DNA of 64,000 bases. It comes from Sarcocystis neurona (lineage: Eukaryota; Apicomplexa; Conoidasida; Eucoccidiorida; Sarcocystidae). This document shows positions 37,201 to 46,387 of this stretch, one piece after another. Below the pieces are notes generated by a model, which worked only from the letters and a program-made list of their open reading frames with translations, did not search any database and had not been told where the DNA came from. The DNA lies in NCBI GenBank assembly GCA_000727475.1, contig KL647288.1, positions 10,108,055 through 10,172,054 on the forward strand, read 5' to 3'. The stretch's first letter is position 1. The number at the start of each line of letters is the position of its first letter. A program made the translations under genes and the position numbers.

Positions 37201-40200
37201 AGAAAAAAGCAACAACAACAAAAAAGGAAGACGCAGCAGAAAGGCGTGTGTACCTGCCCCAACCGCAGTAGTAGCCCGGCCCCAGCACCTGCTGCGCCGG
37301 TCGGTTATAGCCGCAAACCTGCAGCAGCGCATGCAACAGCACTAGCAGCAACTGCTGCGGCACAACAGACGTCACCCCATACCGTATTCTCTTCTTTTTG
37401 TGAGGAAGGGGCTGGTGTTTCTCCAGCAGCAGTTTCGCTTTCATGTGCTTCTCGCCCACACGCATCTTCTGCTGCCCCCGTGGATGTCTCTGCTGCTGTT
37501 GCTGCACCGTCCCACGTTGTTGAAAACTCTGCGGCAGCCGCTGCTGCTGCCGCTGTTACTTCCTCTTCTTCTCCTTCTTCTTCCCTGTTGTTGCTGCCTG
37601 CGCTGCTGCTGCCCCAGACGTTCGACCTACGAGGATCTGCGTTTGAGCACTGGATCCACGACCTGCTGCAGCACGCGCTGCTGTACTGGCAGCAGCTGCA
37701 AACGCACGTCGAACTGATACTTCAGCAGGCAAGAGAGCAGCAGCCTCAACAGCAGCCCACCCAGAGGGAGATCCCGCACCAGCAGCGCCCCAGCAGCGAC
37801 AGCAGCCAGCGGCGAAGGAGAGGACGAGAGAGCAGCAGAGACCGCGGTGGTGACAGCAGAAATCACGCGGAGAGTCGGGCCGAGGAAAGCAGCAGCATCG
37901 GGAACTTTGTGACCGGCAGCAGCAGGAGCGCCAGCGGTACTTGCACGTGGGAAGACGTCTGCGGCCAAAGTTTAGCGGCAACAGCAACAACAACAGAAGG
38001 ACTACTCCACGAAGAAACCGATCGACGCAGAGCCGTTGTTTGCGAAGAAGACAGCGGTGCCGCTGCTGCTGCGGCAGCTCCGTGTGGTGCCCTGACAGCA
38101 GCAGCACCAGCAGGGGCAAAGTCAACTCGTGCAGCGAGGAGCCGAGCAGCAGCGAGTACCGAAGCAGCCACAAGAAGAGCAGCTCAATCAGCAGCAACAG
38201 CAGCTGTCGACATGGAGTGCAGCCTTCTGGCAGAAGAGGAAGAGGAAGAAGACACAGAAGAAGAAGAGGAAGAAGAAGAAGAAACGACAGGAGGAGCTGC
38301 TGCTGTCTCTTTGGCCAATCTGATGGGTGTGGCACTTCTAGGCTTTCAAAAAAGTGGAGAAGGAGGAGTAGGAGGAGAAGCGCATGCTAATACACAGCTG
38401 CCGGTGGTGGGAAGACTGAGAGATTCTTTTGCTGTCTTAGAAAGTGACCCGAACGCTTATCTTATGACCCTCGTACCGCCGCCTCCTCCGCCGGAGGAAC
38501 GTCCGGCCGCGGCAGCAGCCTCAGCAGCAGCAGCGGCGTCAGCAGCTGCAGCAGCAGTAGCAGCAACAGAGGCCGCGAGAGCAACAGCAGCAGCGACAGC
38601 AGCGATAGCCACAGAGGCAACGAGAACAGGAGAAGCAGGCAGAGGACGCGGGGATGCAGCAGCAGAAGACGAGAGGAGTGGCGGGGAGGAGGTGCTGGCT
38701 GAGAGACTGTTTGAAGAGGGGGTGAGAGAGAGTCTCTTTTTCTGCGATGTGCTGTCGACCCTCCGTAAATAGGGTCTCTGCACCGGTGTCTGTGTATCCA
38801 CGACGACGGAAGCCGTTCTGCGTCGTGGCTTTTTTTGTCTCTCTGTGTCTCCGTCCGTGTCTCTCCCTCTGTTTCGCGGGAAGCAGACGGCTCGACGGTT
38901 GCTTGCAGGTTCTCACCTTCTGTCTGTGTGATGTGTATGTACAGCGCATCTCGCCGTCTCCCGCTCCCCGTGTATCTCTCCTCATCTACACTTGCGTCCT
39001 CGACGCAGAAAGACACGCATGCGAGTGGAGAGACGCGTATCACGGTGATTTTTGTCTGCACAGAAAAGCATTCCCGCGCAGATTTTCATCACCAGAATTA
39101 TCACCTTCTCGCCTTCCTCTGCTTCGGTGCCTTGTCAGCTCGTGCCGTTGAAGCTGCCGGGTCAATGTATCTATCCTCCGTCCTTTTCTTCTTCTCCCTC
39201 CCCCTCTTCTTCTGTGTGCCTTCCTCTTCTCGGTCTTGTGCGGGGAAGCACTCGTTTACACGTCTCTCTTTGAAAACCCGCGTGCCGCCTGTGCTTCCTT
39301 CTTCGTTCTTCCTCGCTACTTCAAGAAATACTTTCTTCTTCACATCCTTTTCCGCTTCTCACCAGCTGAGAAGTGACAGCAGTCACGACCCCTGGGACGT
39401 GCGGTCTCTCGCTGTTTTGTCTGCGTTTCTCTCTCTTCTTGGGATTTCTTCTTCACTCAATTTTCCGCCTTCTCCTCCTTGTCCACGGCTGCTGCTTCTG
39501 CGAAAATACTGTGGCCCGTCAGTGTTCCCTCTTCTTCTTTTTCGTCCTGTTCTTGTCTCTGTAACTTCCTCAACAGCGTCTTCCCCTTTGTGTGCAGCAC
39601 GCCCACTAGCTGTCTCGCCTAAACATTGTGGTGTAGGTTCCCGCTTCTCTTAAAATGTCCTCCGCGACTCTCGTTTTCGTTCTGCACTTCTTTCTTGTCC
39701 TTCCTTCTCGTATATTCCGTCTCCGGCGCCCTCCTTTCCTTCTCTTGCGTCCTCTCTTCCATCTTTGTCCTTTGTCTTCTTTGCTTCTGCGCGGCCGTGC
39801 ACCTACAGGAGAAACACCGCGCTTCTTGCCTCTTCTTGACGTTGTCGTCGATACAACTTTTCCGTTCCTTTTCTTCTGCGGTATTATCAACTTGCTTCTT
39901 TTCTCCTGTGAGAAGCGCGCGCGTCTTTCTTTCCCCTTTTTTCCGGTTTGCTTCACATTTGCGTCGTCCTTCTTCTTCTGAAGAATACTCGGCTTGCTGC
40001 CACATCTTCGCTTCTTCGACCCCACTGTCCCAGTATTGTGATCTTCTGGCCCCTGCTCGCTTTTTCTGTCCTTATAGAAGTTCCGCATGTTTGTTGCTGT
40101 GCTGCGCCCCGCTGCCTTCTCATTTTTGGTGTTTGCTCAGGCGACCTCCTCCTCTTCGGGCTCCTCTGCAGGTCCAGCAGCAGAAGGACCGCGTCTTCAT

Positions 40201-43200
40201 TACGAAGTAGAGTATTTTTCAACCACAGGTATTTTCTCTCGCTGGGTCATTGCGCAGCATCCGTTTCGGCAGGCGGTACACTACACCAATCGCCTCTTCG
40301 TCAGACGCATGCGTCCAGATTTCCCCATTACCCTCTCGCCGCTTCCTCCTTCCCCTCCTCCTCCCCACCCTCTTCCTTCTTCTTCTTTTTCAACTGCTGC
40401 TGACTCTCCTTCAGTCTCGGTCTCAAGCAATGCTGCTGTCCTTAGCGGTGCTGATGCTGCTGTTGCTGCTGCTGCTCCGGTGTCTCCGGCTGCGGCGATT
40501 TCCACTGCGGCTGCTGGTGCTGCGAGCGTCTCGGCCGAGGGTGTTACTGCTGGTGCGGCCGAGGCACGGCTACGACGAGGAGGAGGAGAAGAAAATGCGG
40601 CAGCAGCGACAAGAAGGAGAGGAAGGAGGGAGCAGGAGAGCCGGAGGACGCAGGAGAAGAAGGAGAAACAGTCATCGCCGCAAGAACGAGGAGCAGAGGA
40701 AGCAAAGGGGAGTGGATACGGAGGAAGAAGCAGCAGCAGCAGGCCCCCGGCAGGGAATTTGTTTGAAGAGAAGGAAACACCTGGGAGAGGGACAGCTGCC
40801 GCAGAGACAACAGAGAAGGAAGACTTTTTCTCAGCAGCAGCAGGCGGTGGAGAAGGTCTCACAGCACTGGGAGGAAGCTCAAAGGGGAAGCAAGTCGAAG
40901 AGGTGAAAGAAGCAGAAGAGAAGGAAGAACTGGCTGGAGACCTTCGAAGTTTTGTTCGACAAGGAGAGACAGAAGGGGGAGGGGAACGAACGTCGCCTCC
41001 CTCGTCGCCCGACTCTTCTCCCATGTCGTTTTTTTCAGCAGCAACGGGAGCCGGGGAAGGCGGAGGAGAAAGAGGAAAAGGAGAAGAAAGAGGAGATGGC
41101 GAAGCGTCGTTCCATCCTTCTCCCTTTTATCTGGAATCTCTGCATGCACGACTGCTCTCGTGGACATCGCCGTTGCTCTTGCAGGACATCCATATTGCGG
41201 GAAGTGCTTGGGTTCACTTGAGAATGTTTGTATCGCAGTGCACAGATATCTCTGTTTTTGTCTACTTGGAAGCGGTGGACGTGGATCACGGCTATTCTCA
41301 CTACGTCACCGAGGGCAAGGTGAGGGGAAAAACAAGGAAAAAGAGGAAAACGCCTGCGGGGGAGAACGCGCTACGAAAAAGCGTCGGAGGTAGACGCGAG
41401 GAACATGAAATGCCACCGGAGGGAGACAAGCGGGGAAAGAGAAAGCCAGGAGAGATGAGAAGAAGCAGAAAGGGCGGGAAAGAACGGTGAAAAGGACCAG
41501 GAAACATATGAAGAAAGAAAAGGAGGACCAGAAAATCAGCGGAGGAAGAGGGGAGGAACAGAAAAATGAGGGGCGAAGAAAAGAAAATCTAGGAGGAAGA
41601 TAAGAAGAACAACGAAATTGCGGGAGAAGAGATGAAGGAGCAGAAAATGTACAGGGGAAGATAAGGACCACCAAATCTGCAGAGGAAGGCAAGAAGAAGC
41701 AGAAACCTTGCGAAGAGAAATAAAGAGAGAGAAACTGAGGGGAAAAATGAAGAAAAAGCGGAAAGTGTACGGAGGGAGATCATTGTCTTTTTCGAAGGGT
41801 AGGTTCGGTCGCGTGGAAGTGTTTCTACTTGCAAGCCAGGAGACGAGGCGCCGGGTAGACAAAGGCGGGGGGGGGGGAGAGGAGCCTGTGTGTCGTTGCA
41901 ACAGAGGAGCAGCAGAAGAGAAGAGGACGGAGAAGGGGAGCGGAAACAGTAAGCAGGGCAGAAGAGGGCACGTCGGCAGAAATTAGGAGAAGAAAGAAGA
42001 AGCACCGGTAGTGGGGATAGCGAAGCGCGGGAAGCAAGAGAAAAGAAAGACAGGAGAAAACAGGAGAGAGTCGTAAGAGAAAGAAAAGGAAGGCGCAGAA
42101 AGGAGATGAAAGACTGTGAGGAGCAGGCGAAGAAGAAGAAGAGGAGAAAGTTGAAACGAGGGGGGGGCACGGAAGAATGGCGAGAAAGACAGAGATGGAG
42201 AAGACTACAAGAAAAGGAAGCCGCGGAAGGGAGAGGGGGAGAAAGGCAAGTAGAAGGACAAACGCAAGAGGAGAGAGACGCAGTAGAGAATTTGGGTGGG
42301 GACGGGCAAAGAACAAAAAAAAGGGGGAAAAGAGAATAGTTCTGTAAGGGTAGGCAAGGCAGATGCAGATGGAAACGCAGAGAAGAGAACCAAAGAGGAG
42401 AAGTGGAAGAGGAAGAGGAGGCCAGCGAGAAGCAGCAGAGAAGAGAGAAGGCACCCGTCACTGAAGAAGAGAAAAAAAAGAAGAGACGAAGCAAACACAT
42501 GAAGGGCAGCAACAGCACCACAAACGAATGCCGGAGAAAGAGAAGAAACTTGTCAGTAGGAGAGCGTCGCGGAAAGACCTTCTTCCTAAGTATCCACTAT
42601 AGACGCTGCTAGCAGCACAGGCACCTGCAGCAGCAGGAGGAGCACTTCTTGGTGAAGAAAAAGCAGCTGCTGCCGTAGTCCTCGCAGGCGCAGCACTCGC
42701 ACGTTAAGCGGAAGAGCTCTACAGCCATCCGGTGCCACATATATATATATGTATATATGTGTATACATCTTCCCCCTTCTCCAGTTCCTTTTCTTCGTCT
42801 CTATAGGTTTCTCTGTATTTTCTCTCTGTAGACCACTACATACCTATACATATATATATATATATCAGGATATCACCATATACATATACATATGTATATT
42901 TATATGCATCACCATATATATATATATATTTTATAATACACTTTCTATATCAGTGTATGTGTGTCTCTTTCTGTCTCTCAACGTGTGTGTACTCAGAAGT
43001 GTTTGGTTATCTGAAAATTTTGGGGCTTGCCTCGATTTCTCGGGGTCTAAGGACAGGTGTACACCTATTTTTCTGCATTCCTTCCCAGTTATATCTATCT
43101 GTTCGTATCACGCAAGTCTTCACATATATATATATATACATATGTGTGTAAAAAGTTTAATGTGATCTGTTTAGAGACGCACTTGCTCAAGTGTGTGGAG

Positions 43201-46200
43201 GAAGAGAATGAAGGGGACAGCGAGAGAAAAGTGGGAAGAGAGGTAGACACAGAGAAGGGGAGATGGTAGTTTGCGTGCCTCTCTTGAGGTGGCTGTGGGT
43301 CTCGTATGGCTTGGAGATACAAACGCCTCTGCAGCGCTGCAGCCGGTTCTGCAGATTTCCTTTTGTGCAGCCCGTCTTGTGTTTTCTTGCCACAGTAGTT
43401 CAGCGAAGAGTACCCGAATCGACACGCACCTGTAGAGCCGTACACTTGAACAAAAATGTCTACCTTAGAACGTAAATTACTCATACATAAGTAGAGTAGG
43501 CACCTATACGTATATTTGTCGGGTCCTTCTCTCTGTCTCTATATATATGTATGTGGTGGTAGGGCGGACTTCGTGCACATATATATAGAGAGTGGGACTG
43601 GTGTGTAGAAGTCAAACAAAATCACTCCCCAGAACAGCGTTTTCTCTCTTCGGCTCTGAGCAGCTATGTCTTGTCACCTCCTCTTCCTTCGTTAGACAGC
43701 CATAACAGCAGTGCAACATCCACCTTCTGGCGCACACTGCCTCACAAGTATGTGGCAGTGAGATTATCAAAAACAGAAAATGCTACTGTAGAAATCAGCA
43801 GCAGCTGCGGACTCAGGATACACATACACCTGTCTTTAGACACCTACTCCTACATCCGCTCCTGCATGTATACATACGTATATATATATATATATATGTA
43901 TATACATATATTTATGTACGTATATGTCAATATCTACATATACATGAATATATATATATATATGGAAAGGGACTGTGCTGTTTCTTGTAAAGAGTTTTTT
44001 GAAACTTCTTGCATATCACAGAACCTAGTGAGCGTGTGTGTGTACGTACAAGCACGTGATAAGATTTGTGTGGGTCTCCGCGTCTCGTTTTATTCCGCTG
44101 CACATTAAACACGTCTCCTTTTACAACAGCGCAAATACATGTAGATATATATATGTCCACATCTATTTTTCTTTGTCGTTTTCTCCTTACATACGGTCGT
44201 TTGAAGCTCTTGTGCCGCGTGGTACACCGTCTCCGCGTATTTCATACACACACGCAGAGAGACTGTGTGTGCCTAGGGCCGTGAGGAGAGGTGGACGAGC
44301 GCTGTTTTACAATCAACTGAGTTGTGGACCTTTTTCCAATCTCTCCTGGTGCTGCAGATTGTTGTCTCTCACCGCCCTTTGAAAGTGCAACAGGCCTCTC
44401 CGGTTGGCTCACCAGATATCGTCTTCCGTCCGTTTACCAAGTCCTACCGCATCCCTCTTAACGGTGCGTCTATCTTTGGCTCTTCTATTTCTTCTTGAAC
44501 GCCTTCTTCGCACTTCTCCGTTATTCGTCTAGCATAGACGCACAAGTCATCCCAGCGGTCGTGCTGTTTCCCCTGCGTGCTGCAGGTCAAGTGTCGCTCT
44601 TGTCTTCCCTCGCACTTCTCTTTTACCCGCCTAGTAGAAAGATGCACAAGCCACCCGAGCGGTCCTGGTGTCTCTGCTCGATGCTGCAGAGCCGCTGGCG
44701 GTTCTTCTCCAAGACCAAAATGTCGAGAGAAGGGGGGAAAGACACGCTCCATCCTCGTCGTCACCGTTGCTGCAGTGTGAATTCTTGATACGGAAAGAAG
44801 CCTGCTTCATGCGCACCAGGACCGCAGAAGCCTCCCTGCTAATTTATGTAGCACTTGCTATGAGGAATTGTAACTACACCATATACATACTCGTGTATAC
44901 GTACGTTTATGAGTATTTGCGCGCGTAAGTCGCTTGCACGACACATCCCATAAGTGATACGCGTATCAATAGTTTTGTATATATTTACGCCTAGCACGTC
45001 GCCCGAGATAGGTACACAGATCGACATATAAAGGTGTCACACTTACACAGGGCGGAAGGGGAAATATACGTATGTATTGCTGCTCTGCTTCCGAAGCAGA
45101 CAAGCGTACACATATGCGTATCACTCTGTAGCTCTTTGAGAGATAGAACTATTGCTTCGTGTCTCCTGGGTTCATCCCGTTGTACCTATAAAACTATACA
45201 AGCACGTCGATCCATATGTTTATCTGTGCGTGTGTTACACGTAGGAAGAATAGACAGCATTCTTCACATCCTCTTCCTTTGTCTCTTTTCTTCCTTCCCC
45301 TGCTCCTTTCCTTCCTGTAACTCTGTTCTCCTTTGTTATTTCGGCTGCTCACTGTCCTGCACGCCCTCGAAGTCACACCTGCTGCGGTGTGTACGTCTAC
45401 ATGTGGCTGTGTGTGTGTGTGTGTGTGTGTGAGTGGATGGTGTCTGTATGCTTGTGCTTCTCTGCCGCTACCGTCCTTCCCTGCTTTTTCTGCTCCTCTT
45501 CTTCCCTTTTTTTCCCGCGTTTCAGCTTCTCTCTTGGTCCTGCGGTCGTTCTCCCCTTCTGCGACTTTATCTTGTGTCTCCTATTTCCCGTTTTCCTCCA
45601 CTTTCACCTCCTCTTCCTCGTCTTCCTGTTGGTTCTCTCCGCATGCGTATTTTCTCGCTGCTTCCTTGGAGGTTCCGCCATTCCAGCTTCTGCTTCTGCT
45701 TTGTCTCTTGCTCCTGCTTCCTCTCCTGCTGCTTCTCTGCATCGTATTGTTGCTTCTGCTCCTCAGGTTGCTGTTTTCGTCGTCCAGCTGCTGCGTTCCC
45801 TGCTGTTCGCTCCCCTTCTGCTGCTTCCCTTCACTCTACTGCGGCTGCCGTTTCCCGGATGCTTTCCCCTCCTGTTGATGCTTCCTTATCTGCTGTTGAT
45901 TCTCATCCTGTTGGAGTTCCGTTTTCCATTATGGTTCTCTTCCTCCTGCTGCGTTTTTTTGCTTTTCCTGCCGCTGCTGGCTCTTGGGCGTCGTGCTCGA
46001 AGTCCTGTTCTCCATTTTTTGCAACCTCCTAATTCTCCTGTGTTTCCTTTCCATTTGGGCGTTGCGTTCCTCCTGTTCTTACCCGCTGTTGTTTCTCCCT
46101 TTCTGCTGCGACTGCTTCTACCTGTCCTTCAAACCGGGGCCTGTGCAGCGTCTGGCGAAGTAATAGAATTTTCTATGCCGCTGGAGCCTGTTAGCTGGAC

Positions 46201-46387
46201 TTTCAAGCGCGGACAGTCCATTCGTATTTCACTGTCCGGCAGCGACGTAGACAACTTTGCTCCTGCAGTACTGAATAGGATGATTCTTCCTAGACAGTGG
46301 ACGATATTCACCGCTAACGCTAGGCTGAGGCTTCCTGTGCAAAGAGAGGACAGAGAGAGCAAAAGAGAAGATGGAAAAGATGAGTAA
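11068..46387 (+). CDS. Large multi-exon S15/CocE-NonD family hydrolase
   Basis: I rebuilt this gene from splice signals and family motifs. It should encode a protein of roughly 3,600 residues. The N-terminal part is low-complexity with membrane segments. The C-terminal part is an alpha/beta hydrolase of the Peptidase_S15 / cocaine-esterase (CocE/NonD) type with a PepX_C-like jelly-roll end. Family landmarks appear in order: [32 protein letters not shown] then ASFGE, nucleophile GGVSYDG, acid GGYCDS, histidine [50 protein letters not shown] and [10 protein letters not shown] ending in RLRLPV. Members cleave X-Pro peptides or hydrolyse esters and amides. Which reaction applies here cannot be read from sequence. 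Exon phases agree at every proposed junction, with one frameshift at a G-run near 21550. The exact start and the exons between 16781 and 18677 are uncertain. It might be two adjacent genes rather than one. Confidence 0.75.
16078..16416 (+). CDS. Exon 2: Leu/Val/Ala-rich membrane segments
   Basis: The acceptor TTGCTGCAG|GTG at 16077 and the donor AAT|GTAAGA at 16417 are both phase 0 and match the phase of exon 1. The product begins with repeated Val-Leu-Leu-Gln units and a very hydrophobic stretch of about 25 residues. An Ala-rich part follows, then a second hydrophobic span (residues [17 protein letters not shown]) near the 3' end. CTG repeats drive part of the hydrophobicity, but the end of the exon is not repetitive. 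Confidence 0.55.
16686..16781 (+). CDS. Exon 3 (tentative), 32 codons
   Basis: The acceptor GCAG at 16682-16685 and the donor ACA|GTACGA at 16782 give a 96-base, phase 0 piece. Its second half ([15 protein letters not shown]) is non-repetitive and hydrophobic. The first few codons are TATATG-type and may not be coding. The surrounding intron is TA-rich, which makes this island stand out. Confidence 0.4.
16920..17491 (+). repeat. Tandem array of micro-exon-like units
   Basis: Four cores share one layout: a CAG acceptor, a segment of about 24 bases resembling RTGAYYTCKCTTGCTGCTR, then GTGTGA or GTACAA as a donor. The cores are at 16920-16943, 17093-17110 or -17113 (shortened, with an in-frame TAA unless a GTAAGT donor inside it is used), 17263-17286 and 17468-17491. 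They are spaced 173, 170 and 205 bases apart. TA-rich DNA and a less conserved AGAG...GTGATTG stretch fill the gaps. The three intact units are 24 bases, phase 0, and would add 8 residues each (M/V-T-x-x-A-A-x-x). They fit in frame between exon 3 and the 18677 exon. They may be real micro-exons, alternative exons, or a satellite that carries a splice-like motif. Confidence 0.5.
17492..18676. other. Intron: TA-rich repeats, small GC island, pyrimidine tract
   Basis: Positions 17500-18100 are almost entirely TATATG/TATACG microsatellite. At 18115-18260 there is a GC-rich island, open on the plus strand, that could be an unrecognised exon; a GTAGAG donor lies inside it. Positions 18330-18676 are strongly pyrimidine-rich and end in the acceptor TTTCGTTGCGCAG used by the next exon. 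Confidence 0.5.
18677..19823 (+). CDS. Hydrolase exon: N-terminal strands with long charged insert
   Basis: It opens with [16 protein letters not shown], followed by the S15/CocE entry motif [15 protein letters not shown] (about 18,784-18,830). A low-complexity insert of about 250 residues, rich in Glu, Arg, Lys and Gln (about 18,870-19,630), interrupts the domain. After it come the strand LDITRYNRR, whose Tyr corresponds by position to the oxyanion-hole Tyr of CocE-type enzymes (inference), and [10 protein letters not shown]. The donor ACAG|GTATGC at 19824 is phase 1 and splits the second Gly of GTG. Such inserts inside conserved domains are typical of coccidian proteins. Confidence 0.85.
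19824..21337. other. Intron with TATATG/TACG microsatellite
   Basis: From 19,965 to about 21,230 the sequence is dominated by ATGTATATACGT-type repeats, with CA-rich patches near 20,720-20,745 and 21,180-21,220. It ends in the acceptor GGAGCGCGCAG at 21337. Open frames here are repeat artefacts. Confidence 0.7.
21338..21763 (+). CDS. Hydrolase exon with the nucleophile Ser, broken by a G-run frameshift
   Basis: The first two bases complete the Gly codon of the previous exon, giving DARGTG then [12 protein letters not shown]. The nucleophile motif GGVSYDG has its Ser codon at 21460-21462. The frame then runs into a GC-rich stretch with ten consecutive G (21548-21557) and reaches TGA at 21577-21579. 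The family sequence resumes in the +1 frame with [20 protein letters not shown] and continues to the phase 0 donor GGA|GTACGT at 21764. One G fewer would make a single open exon. This fits a homopolymer sequencing or assembly error best, but a true mutation or a very small intron cannot be excluded. Confidence 0.8.
21764..25067. other. Intron with several microsatellites and GC-rich islands
   Basis: TATATG-type repeats fill about 21,900-22,880. A GC-rich, non-repetitive part lies at 22,930-23,800 and contains short open frames; no S15 motif is there, and the flanking exons join smoothly without it. A TGTGTATATGTGTC-type tandem repeat lies at 23,930-24,110, CA repeats at 24,735-24,790 and CTG repeats at 24,910-25,040. 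It ends in the acceptor CTTCTCGTGCAG. Confidence 0.6.
25068..25283 (+). CDS. Hydrolase exon: helical cap region
   Basis: 72 codons, phase 0 at both ends, acceptor TTCTCGTGCAG and donor AAC|GTAAGT. The product starts [13 protein letters not shown] and contains [19 protein letters not shown], a helical, acidic stretch of the kind found in the cap region between the nucleophile and the acid of S15/CocE proteins. It has no repeats, in contrast to the CTG tract just upstream. Confidence 0.75.
25284..29029. other. Intron with long purine tracts and a 63-base minisatellite
   Basis: Positions 25,320-26,160 are an almost pure GA/GGA/GAA tract on the plus strand. TA-rich microsatellite follows at 26,430-27,030. 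Purine-rich DNA returns at 27,190-28,980, and between 27,480 and 28,080 it is a tandem array that mixes GGGGAAGAGAAGGCGA with TATATG. A (CA)n run lies at 28,618-28,641. It ends in the acceptor CCCCCCGCAG. Confidence 0.75.
27480..28080. repeat. Minisatellite mixing purine and TATATG blocks, 63-base core
   Basis: GGCGATA recurs at 27621, 27684 and 27747, exactly 63 bases apart, with near-identical intervening sequence. Around it, GGGGAAGAGAAGGCGA and TATATG/GAGAGA blocks recur many times with variable spacing (about 40-65 bases). The 537-codon minus-strand frame across it is a product of the repeat. Confidence 0.8.
29030..29127 (+). CDS. Hydrolase exon with the catalytic acid
   Basis: 98 bases encode [20 protein letters not shown] and then [12 protein letters not shown]. 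The motif V-G-G-x-x-D matches the VGGWYD-type acid motif of CocE/NonD hydrolases, so the Asp at 29060-29062 is the predicted catalytic acid. The acceptor is CCGCAG|GTG. The donor GG|GTAGGT is phase 2, and its Gly codon is completed by the first base of the next exon. Confidence 0.85.
29128..33817. other. Intron with microsatellites and opposed triplet tracts
   Basis: TATATG and CA/TG repeats occur at about 29,240-29,420, 29,960-30,100, 30,410-31,120 and 31,500-31,980. A (TAC/ACT) triplet tract runs at about 32,785-33,065 and a (GTA/AGT) tract at 33,275-33,625. The two are reverse complements in sense. Between them is a short unique stretch. The intron ends with CGGCTGCTGCAG. I see no further S15 motif inside. 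Confidence 0.7.
32785..33625. repeat. Opposed (TAC)n and (GTA)n triplet tracts
   Basis: About 280 bases of interrupted TAC/ACT triplets (32,785-33,065) are followed, after about 210 bases, by about 350 bases of interrupted GTA/AGT triplets (33,275-33,625). The tracts are mutually complementary and could pair into a long imperfect hairpin in one strand or in the intron transcript. Confidence 0.75.
33818..33998 (+). CDS. Hydrolase exon with the catalytic His
   Basis: The first base completes a Gly codon; the sequence then reads [14 protein letters not shown] and continues with [15 protein letters not shown] and EEPPVHFFQ. The KLxLGxWTHGG motif is the His motif of the family (usually GPWTHGG), with the His codon at 33846-33848; Ser replaces Pro in the third position. 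The exon ends CAG|GTCCTC, phase 0. That donor is weak, but the next exon begins VGAEDWR, which is the expected continuation. Confidence 0.85.
33999..36834. other. Intron with CTGCTGCTC minisatellite, 55-base repeat and CTG tract
   Basis: Positions 34,080-34,520 repeat a unit of 35-75 bases made of CTGCTGCTCYCTC plus CACACATA/TATA. Positions about 35,001-35,135 hold two good and one degenerate copy of a 55-base unit (GGAGTGTACAGACACCG at 35061 and 35116). CTG/TGC triplets dominate 35,590-36,560, with a (CTA)n run at 36,301-36,330. A pyrimidine tract leads to the acceptor TAACGCAG at 36834. Confidence 0.65.
34080..34520. repeat. CTGCTGCTC plus CACACA minisatellite
   Basis: At least eight units begin with CTGCTGCT or a close variant followed by CYCTCNCACAC and a CA- or TA-run of variable length. 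The CTGCTG part resembles the tail of this gene's splice acceptors, without the final CAG in most copies. Confidence 0.7.
36835..38764 (+). CDS. Hydrolase exon: start of C-terminal domain with large Ala/Gln/Glu insert
   Basis: It begins [17 protein letters not shown], the strand that opens the C-terminal jelly-roll in S15/CocE proteins (typically GxExWR...WPP). About 590 residues of mostly low-complexity sequence follow: Ala, Gln, Ser and Glu runs, and an acidic EEEE block near 38,235-38,285. Within it, 37,615-37,730 is less repetitive, with [18 protein letters not shown], a likely amphipathic helix. The exon continues to [10 protein letters not shown] with donor CTCC|GTAAAT, phase 1; the ORF would otherwise stop at 38,770. 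The phase 1 end fits the next exon exactly. Confidence 0.7.
38765..40171. other. Intron, pyrimidine-rich, no strong repeats
   Basis: This 1.4 kb is T/C-rich (many TTCTTC and TCTCTC) but without ordered tandem repeats. Long frames on both strands are the result of the strand bias. It ends in the acceptor GGCTCCTCTGCAG. Confidence 0.6.
40172..41319 (+). CDS. Hydrolase exon: jelly-roll strands around a charged insert
   Basis: Two bases complete an Arg codon, then [19 protein letters not shown] and [12 protein letters not shown], matching the family strand YxxxYSTTGxxSRW. An insert of about 250 residues, rich in Pro, Ala, Glu, Lys and Arg, follows (about 40,335-41,100). The domain resumes with [20 protein letters not shown] and [20 protein letters not shown], as in the PepX_C region (typical YTSPPL...DVxIxG...DVDxxGxxxxVTEG). 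The donor AAG|GTGAGG at 41320 is phase 0. Confidence 0.85.
41320..44357. other. Intron: 1.2 kb purine tract, then microsatellites
   Basis: Positions 41,320-42,560 are GA-rich on the plus strand with few pyrimidines, including a run of ten or more G near 41,867. TATATG microsatellites lie at about 42,735-42,945 and 43,850-43,970. The rest is unique DNA. The intron ends in the acceptor TCCTGGTGCTGCAG at 44357. Confidence 0.65.
44358..44463 (+). CDS. Hydrolase exon: C-terminal domain strands
   Basis: 106 bases encode [30 protein letters not shown] and RIPLN. It follows VTEGK and matches the family layout VTEGxLRxSHR...PF. The phase 0 start and phase 1 end (AACG|GTGCGT) agree with both neighbours. 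Confidence 0.75.
44464..46148. other. Intron with duplicated acceptor-like block
   Basis: Two diverged copies of an 80-100 base block (about 44,505-44,587 and 44,609-44,690) each end in TGCTGCAG. A (GT)n run lies at 45,408-45,431. From 45,440 to 46,140 the DNA is pyrimidine-rich with CTGCTTCT repeats and ends in the acceptor GGGGCCTGTGCAG. The 332-codon open frame at 45389-46387 is mostly this tract plus the final exon. Confidence 0.6.
46149..46387 (+). CDS. Last hydrolase exon
   Basis: Two bases complete an Ala codon; then [39 protein letters not shown] and [17 protein letters not shown], closing with a short charged tail and TAA. The motif PVSWxFxxGxxIRISxSGxDxxNF and the final LPV are the usual end of the CocE/S15 C-terminal domain, so this is very likely the true C-terminus. 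Confidence 0.85.

Noticed and set aside
41589..42521. 310-codon minus-strand frame in the purine tract, with similar ones at 25456-26250 and 47042-47875
   Set aside because: Homopurine DNA has few stop codons on the complementary strand. The products are Phe/Leu/Ser-rich without domains.
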